A DNA stretch of 64,000 nucleotides from Leifsonia poae (GTDB taxonomy: Bacteria > Actinomycetota > Actinomycetes > Actinomycetales > Microbacteriaceae): positions 363,154 to 427,153 of the forward strand of contig NZ_BSEN01000006.1 of the NCBI RefSeq assembly GCF_027921845.1. The letters are read 5' to 3'. The number at the start of each line of letters is the position of its first letter. Position 1 is the first letter of the stretch. Position numbers and translations under genes: made by a program. Positions 1 through 8,929 of this stretch are shown here, piece by piece. The notes below the pieces were generated by a model. That model searched no databases. It had not been told where the DNA came from and was given only the letters and a program-made list of their open reading frames with translations.

Positions 1-2
1 GC

Positions 3-1238
3 GGATTCCGCACAGAGTTCTCCATCAGCCGCTCGGAGGCGACACCCGGTTATCTGCCCGGCGACGTGATGCCCGGCACGTGGCACGTGGTGCTCGGCCC
101 TTACCAGATCGCACCTCAGGGCATGGACTACCAGGTCCAGGTCACCCTGGTCTCTGGCGCGCGCGGCGCTGCATTCAAGCCGTCCTACCCCGCCACGACT
201 GCCTCGGGGCGCGGCCGCGCTTGGTACCGCGGCGACTGTCACCTGCACACGGTGTACTCCGACGGACGTAATACGCCTGACCAGGTCGCAGCCGGCGCCC
301 GCGCCCGCGGACTCGACTTCATGGTCTCCACTGATCACAACACGACCTCATCGCATGGTGTCTGGGGTCCGCTCGCGGGGCCGGATCTCTTGATCATCAC
401 CGGCGAAGAGGTCACGACTAGAAACGGTCACTGGCTCGCACTTGGAACTCGACCTGGTGACTTCATCGATTGGCGCTACCGGGCGCGGGACGGCGTGTTC
501 CCGAAGTTCCAGGAACGGGTTGAAGCCGACGGGGGCCTCAATGTGTCGGCACATATGTACTGCCCGTGGATTGCGAGCGAGTGGAAGTACGGCTGGGACG
601 GTCTCGACGGCACCGAGGTTTGGACCGGTCCCTGGGGCTGGGACGATGACGCTGCGGTCTCGACCTGGGACAACCTGCTCGCGGAGTCCGCACGCACAGG
701 CAAGAAGTGGTTGCCCGCGTTTGGGAACAGCGACGCGCACAACCCGACCGATGTGATCGGGCTGCCTCACAATGTCGTGCTGGCGGACGATCTCTCCCGG
801 ACTGCGATCCTGGCGGGGCTGAAAGCCGGGCGGTCATGGCTCGCGGAGTCAGCCGATGTCGATCTGACCTTCGTCGCCGCGACGTCACGCGGTGTCGTGG
901 CCGGCATCGGCGAGACGTTGCGGGCCGCGCGCGACGAAGACATCACTGTCACCGTCGACGTTTCCGGTGTGCCCAATGGCACGGTTCGCCTCTTCACCGA
1001 CGAGGGTCAAATGCTTCAGTCGACCCTGCCCGCGTCCGGCGCCGCAACCATCACTTGGCTCACGCGACCGGAGATCGCCGCCTATGTGCGGGCTGAAGTC
1101 CGCCACCCCATGGCCGACGGATCAGCCGGTGCAACCTCCATGGGGCCAAAGCTCAATTTCGGGTCGATGGCAGCGATGACCAACCCGATCTGGCTGCACA
1201 CAACGAGTTCCCGTGGCGGCCACCCCGGCCCGAAATGA
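3..1238 (+). CDS. CehA/McbA family metallohydrolase (PHP domain), 5' truncated by window edge
   Basis: The frame is open to the left edge, so at least the N-terminus lies outside the window; 411 residues are visible. The part before the catalytic domain contains PGTWHVVLGPYQ, typical of the N-terminal domain of CehA/McbA proteins. A PHP metal-binding domain follows: GDCHLHTVYSDG (HxH), STDHNT, ITGEEV, SAHMY and GNSDAH supply the His/Asp/Glu ligands. Family members are metal-dependent hydrolases; CehA and McbA themselves cleave the carbamate carbaryl, but most relatives have unknown substrates, so no substrate is claimed. The ATG at 66 is inside the domain and is not a believable start. The next gene faces it from the right. 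Confidence 0.85.
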   Translation, partial: GFRTEFSISRSEATPGYLPGDVMPGTWHVVLGPYQIAPQGMDYQVQVTLVSGARGAAFKPSYPATTASGRGRAWYRGDCHLHTVYSDGRNTPDQVAAGARARGLDFMVSTDHNTTSSHGVWGPLAGPDLLIITGEEVTTRNGHWLALGTRPGDFIDWRYRARDGVFPKFQERVEADGGLNVSAHMYCPWIASEWKYGWDGLDGTEVWTGPWGWDDDAAVSTWDNLLAESARTGKKWLPAFGNSDAHNPTDVIGLPHNVVLADDLSRTAILAGLKAGRSWLAESADVDLTFVAATSRGVVAGIGETLRAARDEDITVTVDVSGVPNGTVRLFTDEGQMLQSTLPASGAATITWLTRPEIAAYVRAEVRHPMADGSAGATSMGPKLNFGSMAAMTNPIWLHTTSSRGGHPGPK

Positions 1239-1287
1239 CCACCTGAACAAGCTTGAAATCGCACACCGAGGACGGCGTGGTCGTGCC

Positions 1288-2154
1288 TCAGGCAGTGAAC
1301 TGAACCGCTAGTTCGGAGAGTCGGTCCTCGAGCGACTCCTCGTGCGCCGTGATCGTCACAACGGCGTCGCCGTGCACAACGACGAACTGGCCGTATCGTC
1401 CCTCGAGTCGCCAGGCCTCGTCCGGTCCCGCCCAGGTCGCTAATCCGTATCGGTCCATCGGTGACGGGCGCCCTGTTTCGACCCAGGAGGTGTGCATGGC
1501 ATCCACCCAGCCCGGTGACACGAGGACGTCGCCCTTCCAGCTCCCGCGATCGATGAGTACATCGCCGATGCGCGCCAGTTCGTCGGTGCGAAGTTCAAGG
1601 CCGGTGCCGCCGATGATGAAGCCGAGCGGGCAACGATGCCACTGCGGGTTGTCGATCTCCAACGGCTCGAACAGGCGTGGCATCAGCCAGTCGCGAACAT
1701 CACCCACCCGCTCGGCCAGCATCCGCATCGCCACATACGTGCTCACGTCGGAGTACTGGAACCGACGACCGGCAGAGGGACGGCGAAGCATTTCCGCCGC
1801 CAGGTCGGGCCAGGGGATCGGCTCGTGGCCGAACCACAGGAAGTCGATTCCGCTGGTCATTGTGAGCAGCTGTCTGAGGGTGACGTCACCGACTCCCTCC
1901 CCGAGGGATAAGTCCCCGAAAACGTCGATGACGCGGAGGTCCAGGTCGAGCAGGCCCTCATCGATGGCCATGCCAGTGGCCAACACGCACACACCCTTGG
2001 ACACCGAGTACAGGTTTTCGCGATCATCGCTACGCCAACGGTGCGACGCCGTCTCCTCGCCCACTCGGATGTGTACACCGTAAACGCCGAGCCCCTCCGA
2101 ATCGACCGCCGCCGTGAACTGCGCCAACACCGCTTCAGCAGAGGTCGCCCCCAT
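1288..2154 (-). CDS. serine hydrolase, beta-lactamase/penicillin-binding-protein-like (class C fold)
   Basis: A 288-residue protein of the beta-lactamase-related serine hydrolase family. The nucleophile motif SxxK appears as SVSK, following ENLY; a YSD triplet replaces the usual YxN, and a late HGD occupies the KTG-like position, the typical layout of esterase/DD-peptidase relatives. I place the start at the ATG at 2154 (MGATSAEAV), preceded by GAAGAAG; the 46 in-frame codons upstream have atypical composition and resemble no domain. No signal peptide is visible, suggesting a cytoplasmic esterase-like enzyme. Substrate unknown. It is convergent with the upstream CehA/McbA gene. Confidence 0.8.
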   Translation of the reverse strand: MGATSAEAVLAQFTAAVDSEGLGVYGVHIRVGEETASHRWRSDDRENLYSVSKGVCVLATGMAIDEGLLDLDLRVIDVFGDLSLGEGVGDVTLRQLLTMTSGIDFLWFGHEPIPWPDLAAEMLRRPSAGRRFQYSDVSTYVAMRMLAERVGDVRDWLMPRLFEPLEIDNPQWHRCPLGFIIGGTGLELRTDELARIGDVLIDRGSWKGDVLVSPGWVDAMHTSWVETGRPSPMDRYGLATWAGPDEAWRLEGRYGQFVVVHGDAVVTITAHEESLEDRLSELAVQFTA

Positions 2155-2326
2155 AAACGTCCATCCACTTCTTCTTCGTTGCACGGAAATCGCGGCCCAT
2201 TGGTCCGCGAAAAGATCCCGTCGGCCATCGCACTCGATCCGCATGATGCCAGGCACCCTGCGACCATGACCGGAGCACGCCAGGCGAGTCACGGTTTGCG
2301 AGCGACCCAGAGGACAAGAGAGCCGT

Positions 2327-3868
2327 TCAGCGCAGGCTGTCTCGCAGAGCCGCCCGGACCCGGACGGCGATGTGCAGATTGAGCCGTGAGTCCGGATCTG
2401 CGAGGTCGCGGCCGCTCACCTCGCGGATGCGGCTGAGCCGGTACCGCAGCGTGCTGCGCCCGATGATCAGCGAATTCGCCGTGCGATCGTAGTTGCCCCC
2501 CGAATCCAGGTAGACGGTGAGCGTGTGCACCAGGTCGGAGTGGTGATCCCGATCGTGATCGACCAGGGCGCCGAGCCACTCGTCGAGGTACCGGTCGAGC
2601 TCCAACCCGTCGTCCGATGTGTCGAGGATGCGGAGCAGGCCGAGGTCGTCGATGTTGGACAGTCCGTAGGGCCGACGAGACTCGATGCGGATCTGTAGGG
2701 CCCTGCTCGCCTCGGCGAAGGAGCGGGGCAGATCGTCGACGGTGCTGCGTCCACCGACACCGACCGTGCCCAGCGTGCTCAAGACGGTGGATGACAGTCT
2801 CTCGTAGAGGCTCGAGAAGTCGCGGCTGTCGTTGACCACTGCGAGGACCGTGTCAGATCGCCGTGAGATGAGGGCCGGCACTCGCAGCTCTGCGAGTTCG
2901 TGACGCATGGCCTCGCTGATGTCGACACCGTTCGGCGTCGGCAACTCCCAGGAGACGATCACGACCCGTTGAAAGCCGCTCAGATCGAAGTGGAGCGACT
3001 CGGCGCGGGCGAGCGCGTCGACAACGTCGCCGCCGGTCACGAGCTCGTCCGCGAGGTCGCGGCCAAGGCGGATCTCCACTTCCGCGACGCGGCGGTGGTG
3101 GGCGAGCTCCACGGCGATCATCGCACCGGCGAACTCGACCGCGAATCGATCATCGTCGCTCCGGTCGTCATCCGGATCGTAGATTCCGATCACGCCGAGG
3201 GCCTCGCCGCCCGAGCGGATCGGGGTGGACTGCCATCCGGTCTCCGGTAGCGCGGCCGGCGCACTGGAGTCGTCGACCTCGATGAACGCGCGCTCGTTGC
3301 CCAAGGAGTCCTGCAGCACGACCGATCGCTTCGTGATCGCGCTCAACGCCGTGACGATCTGAGTTTCGGCATTGCTGGTGCCGGCCGCTGCGACGATCGA
3401 ATCCCGGATCTGCTGGTGAGCGTTCAGGCGTACGATCGTCGCCGCCATCGAGCGGTTCGAGCCCGCTTGCGCCTCGCCGAGTTGTCGGAGGTCTTTCGCC
3501 TGCCGACGTTCTCGGTCGATGAGCTCGGCCGTGGCCAGCGCAGCCCCTGTCGGCTCGGCCAGCGCGTGGAGCAGGAACATCTCCTCGCGCGACGGTTCGG
3601 CTTCCGTCTGGAGCGCGAACGCTCCTTTGACCTTGCCGTTTCCCCGGAAGAACAGTGCGTAGCGCCACACGGCGTCGTTCTCCAGTACCCCGTCGATGCC
3701 GGCGCGAGCCTCCACCAGCAGATCGAGTCTGCGACTCGTCTTGCCCGAATAGCGGACGAGATGATCGTCTTCGGTGACGTACGCGGCGGGGACGGCGCAT
3801 CCGGCGATCGCCTTGGCTGTGGCGCATGCTATGCGCAAGGTGCGGCGGATGGTCGGCTTCTCGAACAT
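2327..3868 (-). CDS. PucR/CdaR-type transcriptional regulator with GAF domains, probably 5' truncated
   Basis: About 513 residues if started at the ATG at 3868. The order is: GAF-like sensor with a YALFFRGNGKVKGAFALQ strand pattern; coiled linker (ELIDRERRQAKDLRQL); second GAF-like segment (GEALGVIGIYDP); CdaR GGDEF-like domain; C-terminal PucR helix-turn-helix (VYLDSGGNYDRTANSL, STLRYRLSRI). Such proteins regulate catabolic genes in response to a small ligand. The readable GAF helix begins upstream of this ATG (LYDVFRVGSK, to about 3898), and the frame then runs into sequence antisense to a LacI-type gene, so the original N-terminus appears to be lost at a rearrangement point. Whether it is expressed is uncertain: no good ribosome binding site precedes 3868, and a GTG at 3880 is an alternative. 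Confidence 0.7.
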   Translation of the reverse strand: MFEKPTIRRTLRIACATAKAIAGCAVPAAYVTEDDHLVRYSGKTSRRLDLLVEARAGIDGVLENDAVWRYALFFRGNGKVKGAFALQTEAEPSREEMFLLHALAEPTGAALATAELIDRERRQAKDLRQLGEAQAGSNRSMAATIVRLNAHQQIRDSIVAAAGTSNAETQIVTALSAITKRSVVLQDSLGNERAFIEVDDSSAPAALPETGWQSTPIRSGGEALGVIGIYDPDDDRSDDDRFAVEFAGAMIAVELAHHRRVAEVEIRLGRDLADELVTGGDVVDALARAESLHFDLSGFQRVVIVSWELPTPNGVDISEAMRHELAELRVPALISRRSDTVLAVVNDSRDFSSLYERLSSTVLSTLGTVGVGGRSTVDDLPRSFAEASRALQIRIESRRPYGLSNIDDLGLLRILDTSDDGLELDRYLDEWLGALVDHDRDHHSDLVHTLTVYLDSGGNYDRTANSLIIGRSTLRYRLSRIREVSGRDLADPDSRLNLHIAVRVRAALRDSLR

Positions 3869-3904
3869 CTTCGAGCCCACCCTGAAGACGTCGTACAGAC
3901 CCGG

Positions 3905-4223
3905 TGTCCGGATCGCCGGCGACCGATCGGTGACGGCGGTCCTGGCGATCAATGACGCCATGGCCCTCGGCGTCATGAAGGCGCTCGACGACCGCGGGAT
4001 CTCCATCCCCGGCGATGTGAGCGTGGTCGGGTTCGACGACCGGGACGAGTCCGCATACTTCCAGCCCGCCCTGACGACGGTGCGGCTCGACTTCACCGAG
4101 GTAGGCCGCCGTGCGGTGGACAGCGTGCTGCGCGCCCTGCGCGGCGAACCGTCGGGCACCATCCCGCTGATTCAGCCCGAACTGAGGGTGCGCGACAGCA
4201 CTGGGCGGCCGCTGAAGCACTAA
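3905..4223 (+). pseudogene. 3' remnant of a LacI-family transcriptional regulator
   Basis: The plus-strand frame reads the C-terminal third of a LacI-type periplasmic-binding domain: TAVLAINDAMALGVMKAL, then a DVSVVGFDD core, a LTTVRLDFTEVGRRAVD strand-helix pair, and the usual terminal LRVRDST segment ending at the TAA at 4221-4223. There is no DNA-binding domain and no N-terminal two thirds. To the left of about 3900 the same DNA encodes the opposite-strand PucR-type gene instead. It is therefore a relic, cut at the point where the PucR gene is also cut. The start coordinate is approximate. Confidence 0.75.
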
Positions 4224-4232
4224 GGGGCGACC

Positions 4233-5390
4233 TCACCCCGCCAGTGCGGCGGCCGGGTGGAGGACGACCTTCGTCCACCCCTCATCGCGGTTGTCGAAGT
4301 GCTCGTAGGCTTCGGGCGCCCGGTCGAGGTCGAGCTCGTGGCTGACGATCCACGACGGCTTCGGCTTCCCTCCGGCGATGAGGTCGCGCAGTCGCCTGTT
4401 GTACTTCTTCACCGGGGCCTGGCCGCTGCCCAGCTTCTGACCGCGGAACCAGAATTCACCGAAATCGAAGGCCACCTCTCCCTGCTTGGCCAGCTCGTCG
4501 GACGCGCCGGGGTCTTGTGGGATGTAGACGCCGACCACTCCGATCTCGCCCGTGAACCGGACCGACTGGACCAGCCTATTCAGCGTGATGTTCGGGTGCT
4601 CGTGGCCCTCCACGTCGTGCGCCTGGTATCCCACGCACTCGCAGCCGTTGTCGGCCCCGAGTCCCATCGTCATCTCGTTGACCGCCTCCACCGGGTCGAC
4701 TTTGGAGTCGTCGATCGCGATCGCCCCGATCTCCTCGATCAGTTTCAGGCGATCGGGGTGGCGGTCGACGACCATCACCTTGCCCGCGCCCTTGATGATG
4801 GCGGAATAGGCAGCCATGCAGCCGACCGGCCCCGCGCCATAGATGACCGTCTGATCTCCCGGCTTGACGTTCGCCATCTCGGTGGCGTGATACCCCGTCG
4901 GGAAGATATCGGCCAACATTACGTAGTCGGTCTGCTTCTCTTCCGCGTCTTCTCCGAGCCGCAGACAGTTGAAGTCACCCCAGGGGACGCGCAGCAGTTC
5001 GGCCTGTCCGCCTGCCCACGGGCCCATGTCGGCGAACCCGTAAGCGGCGCCGGCCCACTCCTTCTTCGGCTGCGCCGTCAAACAGTAGTTGGTGAGGCCT
5101 CGTTCGCAGTTCTTGCAATAGCCGCACGCGACGTTGAACGGCAGGACGACGTAGTCGCCCACCTTCACCTTGCCGACGCCATCGCCGACTTCGATGACCT
5201 GCCCCATGTTCTCGTGGCCGAACCAGCGGCCGGTCTCGAAGTCTGTCCTCCCCTCGTACATGTGAAGGTCGGAGCCGCAGATGTTGGTCGTTGTTATCTG
5301 GACCAGGACGTCCGTCGGTTGCTTGATGCGAGCGTCCGGAACGTCGTTGACGCTGACCGAGCGCGCGCCTTCGTACACGACTGCTTTCAT
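4233..5390 (-). CDS. zinc-dependent dehydrogenase, glutathione-independent formaldehyde dehydrogenase-like
   Basis: A 385-residue medium-chain dehydrogenase. It has the catalytic zinc Cys in NICGSDLH, the GHENMG motif, a four-Cys structural zinc loop (CGYCKNCERGLTNYC) and the Rossmann motif GAGPVG near residue 190. Length and the long C-terminal part (WFRGQKLGSGQAPVKKYN) match the family of Pseudomonas putida-type formaldehyde dehydrogenase, which oxidises or dismutates aldehydes with bound NAD. I chose ATG 5390 because GGAAGG lies just before it; an ATG at 5405 is five codons upstream. It is likely an aldehyde/alcohol detoxification enzyme. It stands alone; the nearest regulator sequence is the broken LacI gene. 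Confidence 0.82.
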   Translation of the reverse strand: MKAVVYEGARSVSVNDVPDARIKQPTDVLVQITTTNICGSDLHMYEGRTDFETGRWFGHENMGQVIEVGDGVGKVKVGDYVVLPFNVACGYCKNCERGLTNYCLTAQPKKEWAGAAYGFADMGPWAGGQAELLRVPWGDFNCLRLGEDAEEKQTDYVMLADIFPTGYHATEMANVKPGDQTVIYGAGPVGCMAAYSAIIKGAGKVMVVDRHPDRLKLIEEIGAIAIDDSKVDPVEAVNEMTMGLGADNGCECVGYQAHDVEGHEHPNITLNRLVQSVRFTGEIGVVGVYIPQDPGASDELAKQGEVAFDFGEFWFRGQKLGSGQAPVKKYNRRLRDLIAGGKPKPSWIVSHELDLDRAPEAYEHFDNRDEGWTKVVLHPAAALAG

Positions 5391-5776
5391 GATCTTTCCT
5401 TCCATGGATGATGTTCCACGTATTGCGATGCGCCGGCGATCACGGCCCCTTCAGGAGCAGAGCAGGGCTGCCCAGAAAATCAGAGACTGCCCAGACCATC
5501 CTGATCGTCGGAGTCTGGCTCGGGTTTCCCCGATCGCTCTGCGCGGCAGGTACCATCCCCGGTATCGCTGCCGTGCACAGGAGTGCGTTGAGATATGAGC
5601 GGGAAGGTGGGACCAGGAGGGTGTCGGAAGGGCACTCGATCGCCTCTACCTCCGCACTCCGAATAGTCCCCCCGAGTCGACGCCGGTACAAGCCCCAGCG
5701 GTCTCTGAGTTCGGAGTGCTTACCGGATGTCGGGCGACCGCTGGCGGAAATACGGTTGCGCGACCAGAATCGCCTC
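5391..5776. other. intergenic region of 386 bp with no recognisable gene
   Basis: Between the divergent formaldehyde dehydrogenase-like gene and the CorA-type gene. ORFs here are short and resemble nothing I know. No clear repeat, terminator or RNA fold is visible. It presumably carries the two outward promoters. Confidence 0.5.
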
Positions 5777-6790
5777 ATGCAACTGTCCAGCGCGGAAGGG
5801 CGCGCGCTTTCCGTTCGGCGTTACAGCGCGGACGGAGCGTTCACCCAATCAGACACGATCTCCACCGACGACATCGGTGACAACTCTTCGAGCGAGGCGG
5901 GCGGCTTTGTCTGGATCGGGCTGGCGGGCCACGACCCTGCGCAGCTCGAAGCTCTCGGAACAGGCGTGGGGCTGCATCCTCTGGTCCGCGACGACATCGC
6001 CGGCGGGCGCCAGCAACCCAAGGTGCAATGGTTCGACGAGCAGCTGTTCATCGTGCTGCGGGTGCTCGAGTCGGCCGCCGACGGCTCCGAGACGACCATG
6101 TCCGAGCTGTACGTGTTCGCCCGGCCGGGCCTCCTCGTCACGGTCGGTTCCCGGCGAGGTTCGGGAAGCTTCGACGTGTCGGCGGCGCTCGATGCCGCCT
6201 ACCCTGGCGTTCTCGGCTTCGGCACCCTCGGCGGCGTGCACGCAATCGTCGCGAGAGTCGTACGCGGCTACCTCGCCGTCGCCCGTGACATCGAAGAAGA
6301 CCTCGTGGGGCTGGAAGACCAGGTGTTCGACGAGACGCAGAAAGACGACACCCTCCGCATCTATCAGCTCCGTCGCAGAATCGGCCGCGTCGACCGAGCC
6401 GTGACGACACTCGCCGTCGCGTTCGGGAACAGCCGGGACAAGCTCGTCGACTACTCCCGGCTTCACCCCGGTCTTGCCCCGTACGTGCTCGACCTCATCG
6501 AGGACCTCGCCGGTGCGGCTCGACTCGCCGACGACCAGCGCTCGGCGCTCGACGGGGTGATCTCGAGTCATGAGAACGCGGTCGCCTCGGAGCAGAACAG
6601 CGACTCCAGAACCATCTCCGCCTTCGCCGCCCTCCTTGCCATCCCGGCGGTCGTCGCCGGGATCTACGGGATGAATTTCAAGGATCTCCCGGCCACCAAC
6701 TGGCCGTACGGGTGGGTGCTCATCGTCGCCCTCATCGTCGCCCTCGAGCTCTGGGCCTACATCGCTCTCAAGAAGAGGCACTGGTTCTAG
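5777..6790 (+). CDS. CorA-type magnesium/divalent cation transporter
   Basis: A 337-residue protein with a large soluble N-terminal domain and two C-terminal membrane helices. The first helix ends in the family signature GMN (IYGMNF, about 40 residues before the end) and the protein closes with the basic tail ALKKRHWF. CorA channels form pentamers in the membrane and pass Mg2+, sometimes Co2+ or Zn2+. I use the ATG at 5777 (MQLSSAEG), since residues before it show no homology; the ribosome binding site is weak. The long acidic helix before the membrane part (EEDLVGLEDQVFDE) fits the stalk. Cation preference cannot be read from the sequence. Confidence 0.85.
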   Translation: MQLSSAEGRALSVRRYSADGAFTQSDTISTDDIGDNSSSEAGGFVWIGLAGHDPAQLEALGTGVGLHPLVRDDIAGGRQQPKVQWFDEQLFIVLRVLESAADGSETTMSELYVFARPGLLVTVGSRRGSGSFDVSAALDAAYPGVLGFGTLGGVHAIVARVVRGYLAVARDIEEDLVGLEDQVFDETQKDDTLRIYQLRRRIGRVDRAVTTLAVAFGNSRDKLVDYSRLHPGLAPYVLDLIEDLAGAARLADDQRSALDGVISSHENAVASEQNSDSRTISAFAALLAIPAVVAGIYGMNFKDLPATNWPYGWVLIVALIVALELWAYIALKKRHWF

Positions 6791-6837
6791 AGCATCCGGC
6801 GTCCTGGAACCGTGGGAGCTACTGTATTCCGTGAGGA

Positions 6838-6850
6838 TGAAACGTTTCCA
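6838..6850 (+). promoter_or_regulatory. LacI-type operator upstream of the 6865 regulator gene
   Basis: TGAAACGTTTCCA contains the perfect palindrome GAAACGTTTC (6839-6848) with the central CG typical of LacI-family sites, 15 bp before the regulator's ATG. The same palindrome recurs at 7925-7934 before the kinase gene, so one regulator probably binds both. Confidence 0.75.
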
Positions 6851-6864
6851 CTCGAGGGGGATCG

Positions 6865-7851
6865 ATGTCGACGATCAAGGATGTCGCCGAGCGCGCCGGA
6901 GTCGCACTGGGCACGGCATCGCGCGTTCTGAGCGGAAGCGCCCAGACCTCTCCCGAGTCCCGGGCGGCCGTCCTCGCCGCGGCGGCGGAGCTCAACTATG
7001 TCAGGAACGGGACGGCGCGGGCGCTGCGCCGGTCCCGCACAGAAGTGCTCGGGCTGCTGGTGTCGGACATCCGCAACCCCTTCTTCTCCGAGCTCGCCCA
7101 CGCCGCGGAGAGCGAAGCGATGCGCCGCGGCTACGCGGTGCTGCTGGCGAACGCCAACGAGGACGCGGCCCAGGCTGACGAGTACTTGCGCATCTTCGCC
7201 ACGCAGCGCATCGACGGGCTGCTGCTCTCTCCGCAGGGGCCGATCTCCCCGCAGCTCGAGTCACTGGTGGCATCGAGGCTGCCCGTGGTTCTGCTCAATC
7301 GGAGCCTCGACGGTCTCGACGCTCCTCTCTTCTCCACCGACAATGCGCAGGGAGTCGCCCTGGTTCTCGATTGGCTGCAGGGTCGCGGTCACACGGAGGT
7401 CGCGTTCATCGGCGGCCCGACCGCTTTCTCCACGGCCGCGGAGCGCCGGGTGGCCTATCTCGCCGGGCGCGGATCGCACGGCATCAGCATGGATGACCGA
7501 CTGATCGATGAGGGAGATTTCCTCGCCGACGGTGCCGAGGCCGCGATGCTCCGCGTTCTCGATCGCGGGAAACGGCCGACGGCAGTATTCGGTGTGAACG
7601 AACCGACGACTCTGGGGGCGGTGCGCGGTCTGCGACGCCGTCTCGGTGCCGTCGAAGCCGCGCGAGTCGAAGTCATCTCTTTCGATGATGTGGACTGGTT
7701 CGAGCTTGCGACACCTCCGATCAGCGCTGTGCGGATCGGAGCGGCGGAGATCGGCCGGCTCGGGGTAGCCGGGCTCATCGACCTCATCGAGGGCCGCCCG
7801 GTGAGCTCGCGGCGTGTGGCCACCAGCCTCGTGGACCGCGCGCTCTCCTGA
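6865..7851 (+). CDS. LacI-family transcriptional regulator of the adjacent sugar kinase operon
   Basis: 328 residues: an N-terminal HTH (TIKDVAERAGVALGTASRVL, residues 3-22) and hinge helix, followed by a sugar-binding domain (VLGLLVSDIRNPFFSELAHA and the late VEVISFDDVDW). It is followed by kinase, isomerase and transporter genes on the same strand. Identical GAAACGTTTC palindromes lie before this gene and before the kinase, so I infer autoregulation and repression of the kinase operon, relieved by a sugar or sugar phosphate. The start at 6865 is set by the HTH; GAGGGGG lies just upstream. Confidence 0.9.
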   Translation: MSTIKDVAERAGVALGTASRVLSGSAQTSPESRAAVLAAAAELNYVRNGTARALRRSRTEVLGLLVSDIRNPFFSELAHAAESEAMRRGYAVLLANANEDAAQADEYLRIFATQRIDGLLLSPQGPISPQLESLVASRLPVVLLNRSLDGLDAPLFSTDNAQGVALVLDWLQGRGHTEVAFIGGPTAFSTAAERRVAYLAGRGSHGISMDDRLIDEGDFLADGAEAAMLRVLDRGKRPTAVFGVNEPTTLGAVRGLRRRLGAVEAARVEVISFDDVDWFELATPPISAVRIGAAEIGRLGVAGLIDLIEGRPVSSRRVATSLVDRALS

Positions 7852-7910
7852 GTCGCGCGCTCGACTTGCAGATCGCGAGCGACTGATGCATCATTGACGT
7901 CGACGCCGTG

Positions 7911-7934
7911 GAATCGTTTCCATGGAAACGTTTC
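7911..7934 (+). promoter_or_regulatory. double LacI-type operator before the ribokinase-like gene
   Basis: GAATCGTTTC (7911-7920) and GAAACGTTTC (7925-7934) lie 4 bp apart, 15 bp before the kinase ATG. The second is identical to the operator before the LacI gene at 6839-6848; the first differs at one base. Being so close to the start codon, a bound repressor would block transcription at or just after initiation. Confidence 0.75.
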
Positions 7935-7948
7935 ACGAGGAGGTGCAC

Positions 7949-8929
7949 ATGGCTCGCGCAGAACGATCGACTGTCTTCGTCTTCGGCAGCATCAATGCCG
8001 ATACGTGCTACCGGGTTCCGAGCCTGCCGCTTCCGGGGCAGACCGTTCTCGCTTCCAGTGCCGATGCCTCGCCCGGAGGCAAGGGCGCGAACCAGGCCAT
8101 CGCCTCCTCCTGTGCGGGCGCACCGACCTTCATGATCGGCGCGGTCGGCGACGACGCCGAAGCGGCGGTCATGATCCGGGCCCTGAATGACCGCGGAGTC
8201 GGGGTCGACGGCATCGTCGCACGGCGGGATGCGCTGACAGGCCGGGCGCTCGTGCTCGTCGACGACGAAGCCGAGAACTCGATCGTGGTGCTGCCAGGCG
8301 CCAATGCCTTGCTCGACGACAGCGTCGCCGTCGCGGAACTCGCGACCATCGGCGCGGGAGACGTACTCGTCTTGCAGAACGAGGTGAGCGCTGCCGCCAA
8401 CCGCGCCGCTGCCGACATTGCTCGCAGAGCCGGTGCGGTGGTCGTCTGGAACGCCGCACCCGCGCCGGTCGCTCCCCAGGATCTCGTCCATGACATCGAC
8501 CTGCTCGTCGTCAACGAGAACGAACTCGCTCAGCTTGCGGCACTCCTCGGTGTCGAACAACCTCGAAGCGACGGAGCGGACGACACCGCGCGCCTGCTCT
8601 CAAAGACGGTCGATGCGATCCGCCACAACGGAGACAGGGCGGTCGATGCCGTGTGCACGCTCGGCGCCGACGGGGCCGTCTACGTCTCGGCCGAGGGCTC
8701 CGGCCGCGTCCGCGCTCCGCGAGTCGACGCGGTCGACACCACGGCCGCCGGTGACACGCTCGTCGGCTATCTCGCCGCGCATCTAAGGCTGCCACTGGGC
8801 GAGCGACTCGAACTCGCCGGAGCCGCAGGGGCACTGGCCGTCACCCGCGATGGTGCATCTTCGTCCATCCCCGCCCTGCGCGACGTCGAGCGGATGCTCG
8901 CAGCCACCCCTGAAAGGACTTCCGCATGA
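7949..8929 (+). CDS. PfkB-family carbohydrate kinase, ribokinase-like
   Basis: 326 residues. PfkB motifs are clear: the N-terminal FGSINADTCYRVPSLPLPGQ strand, the GGKGANQA substrate loop, NENEL and the C-terminal DTTAAGDTLVGY with the anion hole and catalytic Asp. This layout fits ribokinase (ATP + ribose to ribose 5-phosphate), though other pentoses or tetroses are possible. Start at ATG 7949 because GAGGAGG sits 6 bp ahead; the upstream in-frame ATG at 7922 lies inside the operator. Its stop overlaps the next start (ATGA at 8926), so it is coupled to the RpiB gene. Confidence 0.87.
   Translation: MARAERSTVFVFGSINADTCYRVPSLPLPGQTVLASSADASPGGKGANQAIASSCAGAPTFMIGAVGDDAEAAVMIRALNDRGVGVDGIVARRDALTGRALVLVDDEAENSIVVLPGANALLDDSVAVAELATIGAGDVLVLQNEVSAAANRAAADIARRAGAVVVWNAAPAPVAPQDLVHDIDLLVVNENELAQLAALLGVEQPRSDGADDTARLLSKTVDAIRHNGDRAVDAVCTLGADGAVYVSAEGSGRVRAPRVDAVDTTAAGDTLVGYLAAHLRLPLGERLELAGAAGALAVTRDGASSSIPALRDVERMLAATPERTSA

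Noticed and set aside
3869-4162. N-terminal extension of the PucR-type protein to an ATG at 4162
   Set aside because: This stretch is antisense to the LacI remnant and its translation (Ser/Thr/Arg/Pro-rich) does not continue the GAF fold.
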